Source of the DNA: Pseudomonadota bacterium
Lineage (GTDB): Bacteria; Desulfobacterota; Desulfovibrionia; Desulfovibrionales; Desulfovibrionaceae
Reading direction: 5' to 3'
DNA length: 33,828 bases
Assembly: GCA_023426275.1 (NCBI GenBank)
Contig: JAFABC010000038.1
Location: forward strand, 1 to 33,828
The position numbers were made by a program, and so were the translations under genes. This document shows positions 14,595 to 21,201 of this stretch, piece after piece. The first letter of the stretch is position 1. Each line of letters begins with the position of its first letter. The notes beneath the pieces are model-generated. The model saw only the letters and a program-made list of their open reading frames with translations. It ran no database searches and had not been told where the DNA came from.

Positions 14595-15286
14595 GCCGAC
14601 GACCTCCCGCGACAGGCCGCGGCCACGAGATTGACCGCGAAGGCGATGATCATGAGCACAATGCCGAGGGCAATGCCGGTGGCGAATTCACCCTTGCCCG
14701 TTTCCAGGGCGATAGCCGTGGTGATGGTGCGGGTGTCCCACTTGATGTTGCCGCCAAGCATCATGGAAATGCCGATTTCGGAGACGATGCGGCCGAAGGC
14801 GGCGGTGGTGGCCAGCAGCATCCCGAAGCGGGCTTCGGCCACGGTGGCCAGAAAAACGTGGCGCGGCTTGGCGCCCAGGGTGAGCAGGGTCGGACGCAGC
14901 CGGGGATCGAGATTTTCCACGGCCTGCGCCGTCAGGGCGATGACGATGGGCAAGCCCAGGATGGTCAGGCCCACGGCCATGCCCGGGACGGTAAAAAGCA
15001 GCTCCCACTGGCCGAAAGGTCCCCGCCGTGAAATGAAGGCGTACACGACCAGCCCGATGACCACCGTGGGGAAGGACAGGAACGTTTCCACCACGAGCCG
15101 GGCGGCCCGCTTGCCCGGAAAATCGGTATAGCCGAGCAGGAACCCGGCGGGCGCGCCAAGGATGAGCGTGGCCACCATGGCCTGGAAGGTGACCACCAGG
15201 GTCGTCCAGACCGCCGAGAACGTCTCCGGGTCGCCATGGAGCAGCAGGAGCAGGGCCTGATGCAAGCCGTCGAGAATGAAGTTCAT
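14591..15286 (-). CDS. tupB: Tungstate ABC transporter permease
   Basis: The 231-residue protein has about five or six membrane segments. The binding-protein-dependent permease loop is visible around ENLDPRLRPTLLTLGAKPRH, followed by a FGRIVSEIGISMMLGGN segment typical of TupB/WtpB-like proteins. It forms the inner-membrane channel for tungstate delivered by TupA. The start is the ATG 66 bases after the tupA stop, with GAGG upstream, and the gene ends in an ATGA overlap with tupC. Confidence 0.9.
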   Translation of the reverse strand: MNFILDGLHQALLLLLHGDPETFSAVWTTLVVTFQAMVATLILGAPAGFLLGYTDFPGKRAARLVVETFLSFPTVVIGLVVYAFISRRGPFGQWELLFTVPGMAVGLTILGLPIVIALTAQAVENLDPRLRPTLLTLGAKPRHVFLATVAEARFGMLLATTAAFGRIVSEIGISMMLGGNIKWDTRTITTAIALETGKGEFATGIALGIVLMIIAFAVNLVAAACRGRSSA

Positions 15287-15352
15287 GGAGCCTCGCGCGA
15301 CCGGCCGGCCCCGTCAGGCAGGGCCGGCCGGCAAGAAGAACTTCGCAGCCGA

Positions 15353-16195
15353 TTACTGCTTGGCGGCGTTGGGCGTAAAGAGCTTTTTCCCCTTCATGGT
15401 GAAGTCGCCGACGATCTTCTGCCCCTTGGGCGAGGCCAGCCACTTGCGGAAGGTTTCGGCCGCCTTGTACTTGACGGACGGGCACTGCTTGGGATTGACG
15501 GAAATGACGCTGTACTGGTTGAGTAGCGGCTTGTCGCCCTCGACCAGCACCACCAGGCCCGGATGGCCGCCGGCCTGGGCATCATAGGTGATGTAGGTGC
15601 CCCGATCGACCAGGGTGTAGGCCTTGCGCTCGTCGGCCATCTGCAACGTCTTCATCATGCCCGAGCCGGCCGAGGCGTACCAGGACTCCTTGTCCGGCAG
15701 GGGCAGGTTGGCCACCTTCCACAACGACTTTTCCTTCTTGTGGGTGCCGGAATCGTCGCCACGGCTGATAAAGGGCGCCTTGTCGGCGGCGATGGCGGCC
15801 AGCGCTTCGGAGGCCGTCTTCCCCTTGATCTTGGCCGGATCGGAAGCCGGGCCGACAATGACGAAGTCGTTGTACATGACCTCGGTGCGGTTCACGCCGT
15901 GCCCCTCGTCCACATACTTCTTCTCGGCGGCCGGCGCGTGCACGAGCAGCACGTCGGCGTCACAGTTGGCGCCCAGGGCCAGGGCCTTGCCGGTGCCCAC
16001 GCCAACCCATTTCAGTTCGATGCCGGTATCCTTTTTGAAAGCTTCGGCCAGTACCGGCAGCAGCCCGGTGTCCTGGGTGCTGGTGGTCGTGGCCATCATC
16101 AGGGTTTTGGCACCCTTTTTGGCGAGCACCGGCGAGGCGCTGCACAGGGAAAGACAAACTCCGAAAATGAGAAACAACAAGGTGCGTCGCTGCAT
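15353..16195 (-). CDS. tupA: Periplasmic tungstate-binding protein
   Basis: The 280-residue protein has a signal peptide (basic MQRR, hydrophobic core, cleavage near VLA-KKG). It carries the TupA hallmarks: MATTTSTQDTGLL at the N-terminus of the mature protein, SRGDDSGTHKKE in the middle and TLVDRGTY later. These loops form the oxyanion site that selects tungstate; TupA proteins of Desulfovibrio have been characterised with this family signature. The start at 16195 is fixed by GGAGGAAACC just upstream; an ATG 90 bases further out has no ribosome-binding site. It is the first gene of tupABC-mobB and is divergent from the flagellin region. Confidence 0.92.
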   Translation of the reverse strand: MQRRTLLFLIFGVCLSLCSASPVLAKKGAKTLMMATTTSTQDTGLLPVLAEAFKKDTGIELKWVGVGTGKALALGANCDADVLLVHAPAAEKKYVDEGHGVNRTEVMYNDFVIVGPASDPAKIKGKTASEALAAIAADKAPFISRGDDSGTHKKEKSLWKVANLPLPDKESWYASAGSGMMKTLQMADERKAYTLVDRGTYITYDAQAGGHPGLVVLVEGDKPLLNQYSVISVNPKQCPSVKYKAAETFRKWLASPKGQKIVGDFTMKGKKLFTPNAAKQ

Positions 16196-16213
16196 GGTTT
16201 CCTCCTCTGTCTT

Positions 16214-16233
16214 GTTTAACCTAACATAACGAT
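16214..16233 (-). promoter_or_regulatory. Candidate operator in front of tupA
   Basis: About 20-40 bases before the tupA ATG, the minus strand reads ATCGTTATGTTAGGTTAAAC. The CGTTATG part resembles half-sites of molybdate and tungstate regulators such as ModE. The second half is degenerate, so this is only a candidate. Tungstate-responsive regulators have been described for sulfate reducers, but I cannot match their motif from memory. Confidence 0.3.
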
Positions 16234-16314
16234 TACTTTGACATACCTTATTAGGGAGCACAAGGCGAGAAAAGTTGTCGATCAAACGACAGGTATTTTA
16301 CGGCGGCCCCGGAA

Positions 16315-16380
16315 TGCCTGTCTCCGGCGGCCGGGAAGGCCCCCCCGGCCCCTCCCGAAAGGTGGGGACGGGAAGGGACG
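16315..16380 (+). repeat. GC-rich hairpin element upstream of tupA
   Basis: TGCCTGTCTCCGGCGGCC begins a copy of the dispersed element, here in plus orientation. GGCCGGG (16329-16335) pairs with CCCGGCC (16344-16350), followed by CCTCCCGAAAGGTGGGGA, which matches the far half of other copies. Unlike the others it does not follow a gene stop codon. Confidence 0.6.
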
Positions 16381-16411
16381 GCTTGTGCGCCATTTTCCCA
16401 TGATCAGGCCC

Positions 16412-16438
16412 TAAAGGGTTTTTCGGAACGGCCGATAG
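16412..16438 (+). promoter_or_regulatory. Sigma-28 (FliA) promoter P1 of the flagellin leader
   Basis: TAAAGGGT, an 11-base spacer and GCCGATAG match the flagellar sigma-28 consensus TAAAGTTT-N11-GCCGATAA at 6/8 and 7/8 positions with exact spacing. Transcription should start near 16445, some 375 bases before the flagellin ATG. Confidence 0.85.
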
Positions 16439-16444
16439 AAGTTG

Positions 16445-16554
16445 TGACAAGGCATAATTTTTTCTTTGACTGCAATACGTCTCTTATTTTTTTGCCATTA
16501 GCGTTTTTCTACTTTGAGAAATCCTGATGTAACCGGATGCGTCAGGATTTTTTT
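16445..16554 (+). ncRNA. Possible sigma-28-dependent short RNA from P1 to terminator
   Basis: A transcript starting just after P1 would meet the intrinsic terminator at 16520-16554 and yield an RNA of about 110 bases. The interval is AT-rich and contains no ORF with a ribosome-binding site. Whether this is a functional small RNA or only an attenuated leader cannot be decided from sequence. Confidence 0.35.
16520..16554 (+). terminator. Intrinsic terminator inside the flagellin leader
   Basis: AATCCTGA (16520-16527) pairs perfectly with TCAGGATT (16542-16549) across a 14-base loop, and the stem runs into seven T. It lies downstream of P1 and upstream of P2, so it should stop or attenuate P1 transcripts before flagellin. 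Confidence 0.8.
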
Positions 16555-16561
16555 GTTTTGC

Positions 16562-16577
16562 TTGCCTGCGCAGGCAA
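16562..16577. repeat. 16-base perfect palindrome flanked by T- and A-runs
   Basis: TTGCCTGCGCAGGCAA is perfectly self-complementary. A T-rich run precedes it and seven A follow, so the flanks can extend the pairing. It lies just upstream of P2 and could be a protein-binding site or extend the upstream terminator structure. Confidence 0.6.
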
Positions 16578-16598
16578 AAAAATTTCCGCATTTTTCAC

Positions 16599-16625
16599 TA
16601 AAGGGATTTCCAGAAGAGTCGATAG
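16599..16625 (+). promoter_or_regulatory. Second sigma-28-like promoter P2 of flagellin
   Basis: TAAAGGGA, an 11-base spacer and GTCGATAG match the sigma-28 consensus less closely than P1 (5/8 and 6/8) but with exact spacing. P1 and P2 align without gaps over about 30 bases, 187 bases apart. P2 lies beyond the terminator, so it is the more likely driver of flagellin mRNA, with a leader of roughly 190 bases. Confidence 0.65.
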
Positions 16626-16690
16626 GAGGAGCAAGCAGTCACCAGGGAAAGACGACTGCAAAGATGTACGGTGAGGGGAGGCAGACAACC

Positions 16691-16744
16691 ATGTCAAAGA
16701 ACTGGAGCAAGCCGACAAAGGGCTCACGCCAGGAAACCGTTTGA
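16691..16744 (+). CDS. 17-codon ORF in the flagellin leader
   Basis: MSKNWSKPTKGSRQETV begins at an ATG preceded by GGGGAGG at nine bases and ends in TGA 75 bases before flagellin. It is basic and polar. The good ribosome-binding site suggests that it could be translated as a leader peptide, but there is no run of regulatory codons and no comparison to support conservation. Confidence 0.35.
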   Translation: MSKNWSKPTKGSRQETV

Positions 16745-16819
16745 CCCCATGCCGTCGGCGAGCTCCTCGCCTTCATGGGCAGCGAGCTGGATGCACACAC
16801 TTTTCAAGGAGGAAAAGCC

Positions 16820-17713
16820 ATGTCTCTCGTTATCAATCACAACCTGATGGCCATGAACGCCTCGCGCAACCTGTCCAATTCGTATGGCGCCCTGGCCACC
16901 TCGACGCAGCGGCTGTCTTCCGGCCTGCGGATCAACACCGCCGCCGATGACGCCGCCGGTCTGGCCATTCGCGAACTCATGCGGTCGGATATCTCGGCCA
17001 TCAACCAGGGCGTGCGCAACGCCAACGACGCCATCTCCATGATCCAGACCGCCGACGGCGCGCTCCAGGTCGTGGATGAAAAGCTCATCCGAATGAAGGA
17101 ACTGGCCGAACAGGCGGCCACCGGCACCTATACCTCGGATCAGCGCCTGATCATCGACTCGGAATACCAGGCCATGGCCTCGGAAATCACCCGAATCGCC
17201 AATGCCACGGATTTCAACGGCATCTACCTGCTCAACGGCAACCTGTCCGGCGCCACGCATAGCGGTTCGGGCATCAATGCCACGGGCAAGCTCAAGGTGC
17301 ACTTCGGTTCCGGCAACAACAGCGCCGAGGACTACTACTACGTCCAGATCGGCACCTCCACGGCCTCGGCCCTGGGCGTGGGCATCGGCGCGGCTTCCGG
17401 CAAGGCCGGCCGCAGCATCTCCCCCCAGCAGATGGCCCAGGAAGCCCTGGACGCCATCAAGTCGGCCATCGTGTCCAAGGATAAAATCCGGGCCAACCTG
17501 GGCGCGCTGCAAAACCGGCTGGAAAACACCATTTCCAACCTGCAGATCCAGGGCGAGAACCTGCAGGCCGCCGAATCGCAGATCTCCGACGTGGACGTGG
17601 CCACGGAGATGACCGAATTCGTGCGCCAGCAGATCCTGACCCAGTCGGCCGTGGCCATGCTGTCCCAGGCCAACTCCCTGCCCAAGATGGCCATGCAGCT
17701 GATCGGCGGTTAA
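16820..17713 (+). CDS. Flagellin
   Basis: The 297-residue protein is the filament subunit. It has the conserved N-terminal D0/D1 region (MSLVINHNLMAMNASRNL, then LSSGLRINTAADDAAGLAI) and the C-terminal D1/D0 region (RLENTISNLQIQGENLQAAESQI, here spanning 232-254, to MLSQANSLPKMAMQLIGG-type end). The variable centre is short, with no large D2/D3 domains. It is exported by the flagellar type III apparatus, so no signal peptide is expected. AAGGAGGA six bases before the ATG at 16820 fixes the start. Expression should depend on sigma-28, given the two upstream promoters. GGA motifs near the start codon would allow CsrA control, as known for flagellins elsewhere. No chaperone or cap gene is adjacent. 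Confidence 0.95.
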   Translation: MSLVINHNLMAMNASRNLSNSYGALATSTQRLSSGLRINTAADDAAGLAIRELMRSDISAINQGVRNANDAISMIQTADGALQVVDEKLIRMKELAEQAATGTYTSDQRLIIDSEYQAMASEITRIANATDFNGIYLLNGNLSGATHSGSGINATGKLKVHFGSGNNSAEDYYYVQIGTSTASALGVGIGAASGKAGRSISPQQMAQEALDAIKSAIVSKDKIRANLGALQNRLENTISNLQIQGENLQAAESQISDVDVATEMTEFVRQQILTQSAVAMLSQANSLPKMAMQLIGG

Positions 17714-17747
17714 TCCGATCGGTAACGCATAGGCCGGATCATCACGC

Positions 17748-17800
17748 GCCTCCGGGGACCGAGGGGCATCATGCCCCCGGTCTCCCTCGAAACGGGGGAC
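17748..17800 (+). repeat. GC-rich hairpin element after flagellin
   Basis: CGCCTCCGGGGACCG begins 34 bases after the flagellin stop. GGGGCAT (17763-17769) pairs with ATGCCCC, continuing into GGTC pairs with one bulge. It ends in a CTCGAAACGGGGGA segment that matches the CCCGAAAGGGGGG part of other copies. It is the probable flagellin transcript end, though it has no T-run. Confidence 0.6.
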
Positions 17801-17833
17801 TTCTTCCGAAACGCGCGGCGCCACTGGCGCACC

Positions 17834-17884
17834 TTGGCGGCGTAACCGGCCCCGGGCTTTGCCTGGGGCCGGTTGCGCCGCCAA
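17834..17884. repeat. 51-base near-perfect hairpin between flagellin and lysR
   Basis: Bases 17834-17853 and 17865-17884 form a 20-pair stem (TTGGCGGCG...AACCGGCCCC with GGGGCCGGTT...CGCCGCCAA). A single G-U type mismatch interrupts it, and the loop is 11 bases. No T-run follows on either strand, so it is not a standard terminator. It lies between the two GC-rich 3'-end elements of the convergent genes and does not share their consensus. Confidence 0.85.
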
Positions 17885-17914
17885 ACGTTTGCCGCCCCAC
17901 CGCCCAAGCACCCC

Positions 17915-17974
17915 GATGCCCCCCTTTCGGAAGGGTCCGGGAGGGACCGTCGCCCCTTCCGACCGCCGGAGGCA
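17915..17974 (-). repeat. GC-rich hairpin element after the lysR gene
   Basis: The segment aligns almost base for base with 11597-11656: GATGC, CCCCCTTTCGG, AGGGTCCGGGAGGG, then CCGCCGGAGGCA at the end nearest the LysR stop codon. The central stem is less perfect here (GGGAGGGACCG against the CGCCCCTTCC arm). It is the probable transcript end of the lysR gene. Confidence 0.65.
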
Positions 17975-17976
17975 GC

Positions 17977-18867
17977 TTAAAACGTGTCGCAGGTCGCCAG
18001 AAACAGCCGTTGGGCCGGAAACATATAGCGGCGTCCGTGATGGATCACGTAGAAACCGCGCCGCATGGGCAACTCGGGACTGGGCAGCACGACAATGCCG
18101 CCGCGGGCCAGATAGCTGGCCGCAGCCATCCGCGAGATGACCGACACGCCAAGTCCGGCTTCCACGCATTCGAGCACGGCCACCGAGGAATGGACCTGCA
18201 GGACCACGCGCAAGTCGCGCGGCTCAATGCCCGCGGCCACAAGGGCCTGCTCCAGGGCCTGCCGGGTGCCGGAGCCCGGTTCGCGCATGATCCAGGGAAA
18301 GGCGGTCAACCGGGCCTTCCAGTCCGGTCCGCCCAAGGGAGTTTTTTGGAAAGCGGGCGCGCCCACGAGGACCAGCTCATCTTCCAGGATGCAGCGGCTG
18401 ATGCACTCGGGTTGGGGCGCGGGCGCGCCGACAATGCCGACATGCGCGGTGCCGTCGAGAACCTTGGCGATGATCTCGGCCGTGTCTCCGCAACGCACCT
18501 CGATGCCCACCTCGGGATAGGCGGCCAGATAGCCGGCGACGAGCCTGGGAATGATGTATTGGGAGGGAATGGTGCTGGCCCCGATGATCAGTTCGCCGGC
18601 CACGCGCTTGGACAGGGCCAGGATGTCGGCCCGGGCGTGTTCCAGCTGGTTGAAAACGGTGCCGCAATACCGGTAAAGCACATTGCCCGCCTGGGTCGGC
18701 AAGACCGTGCGGCCCAGACGATCGAAGAGCTGGGTGTCGAGCTCCTCTTCCAGGGCCATGACATGGGCGCTGATGGTCGGCTGGGACAGCAGCATATCCT
18801 CGGCGGCCCGGGAAAAGCTGCGGTGCTCGTAGACTTTGGCAAAAGCCTGGAGACGACGAATATCCAT
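17977..18867 (-). CDS. LysR-family transcriptional regulator
   Basis: The 296-residue protein has an N-terminal winged helix-turn-helix (1-60, with SFSRAAEDMLLSQPTISAHV and the following LFDRLGRTVLPT). A two-lobed effector-binding domain starts near GELIIGASTIPSQYIIP. The overall pattern, especially STIPSQYIIPRLV and the closing VIHHGRR, resembles the selenium-metabolism-associated LysR regulators of anaerobic Deltaproteobacteria and related CysB/CysL proteins; this subgroup call is tentative. The ATG at 18867 opens at the normal family position. A LysR box lies just upstream, so autoregulation is likely. It sits alone between flagellin (convergent) and the ribosomal operon (same strand, separated by a terminator). 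Confidence 0.88.
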   Translation of the reverse strand: MDIRRLQAFAKVYEHRSFSRAAEDMLLSQPTISAHVMALEEELDTQLFDRLGRTVLPTQAGNVLYRYCGTVFNQLEHARADILALSKRVAGELIIGASTIPSQYIIPRLVAGYLAAYPEVGIEVRCGDTAEIIAKVLDGTAHVGIVGAPAPQPECISRCILEDELVLVGAPAFQKTPLGGPDWKARLTAFPWIMREPGSGTRQALEQALVAAGIEPRDLRVVLQVHSSVAVLECVEAGLGVSVISRMAAASYLARGGIVVLPSPELPMRRGFYVIHHGRRYMFPAQRLFLATCDTF

Positions 18868-18882
18868 TCTTTTGATCGACTC

Positions 18883-18899
18883 TATAGAAAATAACTATA
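18883..18899 (-). promoter_or_regulatory. LysR box (TATAG-N7-CTATA) upstream of lysR
   Basis: TATAG, seven bases and CTATA form a perfect interrupted inverted repeat containing the T-N11-A pattern of LysR-type binding sites. It lies 16-32 bases before the regulator's ATG in an AT-rich stretch, where binding would overlap the promoter or early transcript. Autoregulation is the simplest reading. Confidence 0.6.
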
Positions 18900-18909
18900 C
18901 ATTTATGTC

Positions 18910-18938
18910 AAAAAAAGGCAGGGCGCGAGGCCCTGCCT
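18910..18938 (-). terminator. Intrinsic terminator of the ribosomal protein operon
   Basis: On the minus strand AGGCAGGGC, loop CTCGC and GCCCTGCCT form a perfect nine-pair stem followed by a run of T. It begins five bases after the rplQ stop codon, and is the only textbook terminator seen for this operon. Confidence 0.93.
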
Positions 18939-18942
18939 GTGA

Positions 18943-19365
18943 TTATTCCTGCGTTTCAGCCGCCGGCTCGGGCGCGGGCTGCGGCGCGGGGGCCGCTACG
19001 GTCTCGCCGGCCTTGGTCAGCTCGATGATGGCCATGGGGGCGCAATCACCGGTCCGGGGCAGGCTCGTCTTGACCACCCGGGTGTAACCGCCGGGCTGGC
19101 CGCGAAACCGCGGCGCGATTTCGTCAAAGAGCCGGGCCACGAGCTGATGGTTTTCCAGCACTTTGTAGGCAATCCGTCTGGCGTGCACGCTGTCCGTCTG
19201 GGCCAGGGTGACGAGGTGCTCGACCACGCCGCGCAGCTCCTTGGCCTTGTGTTCGGTGGTGCGAATCCGCTCGTGGGTGAAAAGCGAGCGCGCCATATTG
19301 CGGAGCATGGCCTTCCGATGGGAGGCGGTCCTGCCAAATTTGCGTCCGGTTTTCTTATGTCTCAT
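18943..19365 (-). CDS. rplQ: 50S ribosomal protein L17
   Basis: The 140-residue protein opens with MRHKKTGRKFGRTASHRKAM-type sequence, diagnostic for L17, which sits near the peptide exit tunnel of the large subunit. The ATG at 19365 overlaps the end of rpoA by 11 bases and has GGAAG upstream; the longer upstream frame is the rpoA shadow. After residue 120 there is a Pro/Ala/Glu tail (APAPQPAPEPAAETQE) absent from the short E. coli protein. It is the last gene of the cluster. Confidence 0.96.
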   Translation of the reverse strand: MRHKKTGRKFGRTASHRKAMLRNMARSLFTHERIRTTEHKAKELRGVVEHLVTLAQTDSVHARRIAYKVLENHQLVARLFDEIAPRFRGQPGGYTRVVKTSLPRTGDCAPMAIIELTKAGETVAAPAPQPAPEPAAETQE

Positions 19366-20398
19366 CGACCTGCTTCCTCTTGAGCCATTCCTGGTATTTT
19401 TGTTCGAAGTTTTCGATGCGCATCCCGAACTCGAGGCCCATGTCCTCCAACACGCGGCGGATCTCCTCAAGGGATTTCTTGCCGAAGTTCTTGGTCTTGA
19501 GCATCTCGTTTTCGGTTTTCTGCATCAGTTCGCCAACGGTCTGGATGTTGGCGGACTTGAGGCAGTTGGTGGCGCGCACGGAAAGTTCGAGCTCGTCGAT
19601 GCTCTTGAACAGGCTGGGATTGAGTTCGATATCGTCCCGACGACCCGAGGTTTCGGCCTCGGATTCCTTTTCGTCGAAATTGATAAAGACTGTCAGCTGA
19701 TCCTTGAGGATCTTGGCGCTGTACGAGATGGCGTCCTCGGGCGAGATGGAGCCGTCGGTGGTGACCTCGAGCACGAGCTTGTCGTAGTTGGTCATCTGGC
19801 CGACGCGGGCCTGCTCGATGGTGTAGGCCACCTTTTTGACCGGCGAGAAGCTGGAGTCGAGCAAAATGAGCCCGATCTCGGAATCCAGCCCCTCGTGCAT
19901 GTCGGCCGTGACGTATCCCTTGCCCATGCGCACTTCAAGTTCCATGCGCAGTTCCCGATCATCGGAAAGCGTGGCGATCAGGATATCCTCGTTGAGCACC
20001 GTGACGTTCTGGTTGCCCTGAATGGCGCCGGCCAGCACCTCGCCCTTCTTGTTGGCGACCAGGGTCAGCCGTTGCGGGTCCTCGGTGGTCATGGCCAGGC
20101 GGACCTGCTTGAGGTTGAGGATGACCTCGGTGACATCCTCGATGACACCCGGAATGGTCGAGAACTCATGCTGGACGCCCTCGATGCGGGCCGCGACAAT
20201 GGCCGCCCCCTGCAACGAGGACAGCAGCGTGCGGCGCAAGGCGTTGCCGAGAGTCGTGCCGAAACCCCGTTCCAGGGGCTCGCACACGAACCGGCCGAAG
20301 GTCTCCGTCGAGGCGGGGTCGCGCTCGAGGGTTTCCGGCTTGACCAGCTCGGTCCAGTTGCGGGAGTTGATGAGTCTTTGGCCGTTACGAATCAACAT
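19355..20398 (-). CDS. rpoA: RNA polymerase alpha subunit
   Basis: The 347-residue protein has the assembly domain (ERGFGTTLGNALRRTLLSS near residue 50, PGVIEDVTEVILNLK near 85), a linker rich in acidic residues, and the C-terminal DNA- and activator-binding domain (LELSVRATNCLKSANIQTV, then LEEIRRVL). Length and order are normal. It nucleates polymerase assembly. The final residues (KYQEWLKRKQVDET) overlap the rplQ start. Its start is an ATG preceded by AAGGTGA. Confidence 0.97.
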   Translation of the reverse strand: MLIRNGQRLINSRNWTELVKPETLERDPASTETFGRFVCEPLERGFGTTLGNALRRTLLSSLQGAAIVAARIEGVQHEFSTIPGVIEDVTEVILNLKQVRLAMTTEDPQRLTLVANKKGEVLAGAIQGNQNVTVLNEDILIATLSDDRELRMELEVRMGKGYVTADMHEGLDSEIGLILLDSSFSPVKKVAYTIEQARVGQMTNYDKLVLEVTTDGSISPEDAISYSAKILKDQLTVFINFDEKESEAETSGRRDDIELNPSLFKSIDELELSVRATNCLKSANIQTVGELMQKTENEMLKTKNFGKKSLEEIRRVLEDMGLEFGMRIENFEQKYQEWLKRKQVDET

Positions 20399-20430
20399 GG
20401 CGTCACCTTAAGCAAAGCGTACTTTGCCGA

Positions 20431-21057
20431 TTACTTGGAGTAGAGCTCGACGATGAGCTGCTCGTTGATCGGGAACTGCACGTCCTCGCGGGTGGGCAGC
20501 GCGTTGACCTTGCCCTTGAGCTTTTCGCCGTCGACTTCGAGCCAGGCCGGGCAGCCGCGACGGGCGATGACCTGCTGGGCCTCCAGGATGATGGGGGACT
20601 GGCGGTTGCGCTCACGGACTTCGATGACATCCCCGACCTTGACCTGCATGGAGGGGATGGTCACGCGACGACCATTGAGGGTGAAAAGGCCATGCCGCAC
20701 AAGCTGGCGGGCCTGGTTGCGCGAATTGGCGAAGCCCAGGCGGTAAATGACATTGTCCATGCGCCGTTCGAGAAAAGACAGCAGGTTTTCGCCGGTGACG
20801 CCTTTTTTCATGTCGGCGCGCTGGAAGTAAGCGCGAAACTGCTCTTCCAGGATGCCGTACATGCGGCGGGTCTTCTGCTTCTCGCGCAGCTGGATGGCGT
20901 AGTCGCTCATCTTTTTACGGATGCGGCCGTGCTGGCCAGGGGCGTAGGGGCGGCGCTCATAGGCGCACTTGTCCGTGTAGCAACGGTCGCCCTTCAAAAA
21001 CAGCTTGGCCCCTTCCCGGCGGCAAATCCGGCATTTCGCTTCAGTATAACGTGCCAA
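20431..21057 (-). CDS. rpsD: 30S ribosomal protein S4, TTG start
   Basis: The 208-residue protein is the 16S rRNA assembly initiator S4. Cys9, Cys12, Cys26 and Cys31 form the zinc-binding N-terminus. The S4 RNA-binding domain follows the MDNVIYRLGFANSRNQARQ-type segment (95-113). The start codon is TTG at 21057: the frame begins there with MARYTEAKCR, conserved in the family, after GGAGGAACGACC. In E. coli S4 represses its own operon. Here a 195-base gap with a hairpin lies upstream of rpsD, between it and rpsK. Confidence 0.96.
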   Translation of the reverse strand: MARYTEAKCRICRREGAKLFLKGDRCYTDKCAYERRPYAPGQHGRIRKKMSDYAIQLREKQKTRRMYGILEEQFRAYFQRADMKKGVTGENLLSFLERRMDNVIYRLGFANSRNQARQLVRHGLFTLNGRRVTIPSMQVKVGDVIEVRERNRQSPIILEAQQVIARRGCPAWLEVDGEKLKGKVNALPTREDVQFPINEQLIVELYSK

Positions 21058-21167
21058 GGTCGTTCCTCCTCAGTGTGCCGCGGGCCGGATCGTCACAAGC
21101 CGACGCAACGCGTCCCGCATGATGTCCGTTTCGGCCAGTCGGGCGCATGCGCCCCGCGGCGAACCGA

Positions 21168-21201
21168 TTGCCCTCCAGGCCGTGTTCGGATGGCCTGGCA
21201 A
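21168..21201 (-). promoter_or_regulatory. Hairpin in the unusually long rpsK-rpsD gap
   Basis: On the minus strand TTGCCAGGCC can pair with GGCC-TGG-AGGGCAA across a TCCGAACAC loop, with one bulge. It sits in the only large gap (195 bases) of the ribosomal cluster, about 110 bases before the rpsD start. It could be an S4 regulatory site, an internal promoter region or a processing site; none is proven. Confidence 0.35.

Larger units (their letters stand above)
16196..16819. other. 624-base divergent intergenic region between tupA and flagellin
   Basis: No conventional gene fits here. The tupA side holds a candidate operator and a GC-rich hairpin element (16315-16380). From about 16440 to 16620 the base composition turns AT-rich, in sharp contrast to the rest of the window. 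The flagellin side holds two sigma-28 promoters, an intrinsic terminator between them, a 16-base palindrome, a 17-codon ORF, a small GGCGAG-CTC-CTCGCC hairpin (16757-16771) and the flagellin ribosome-binding site AAGGAGGA (16806-16813). Confidence 0.8.

Noticed and set aside
16514..16744. 76-codon open frame starting at TTG in the flagellin leader
   Set aside because: The start lies at the intrinsic terminator stem with no ribosome-binding site; only the last 17 codons have a supported start.
11554..17974. Repeats as a possible CRISPR array
   Set aside because: Copies are imperfect, palindromic, thousands of bases apart and tied to gene ends, with no regular spacers.
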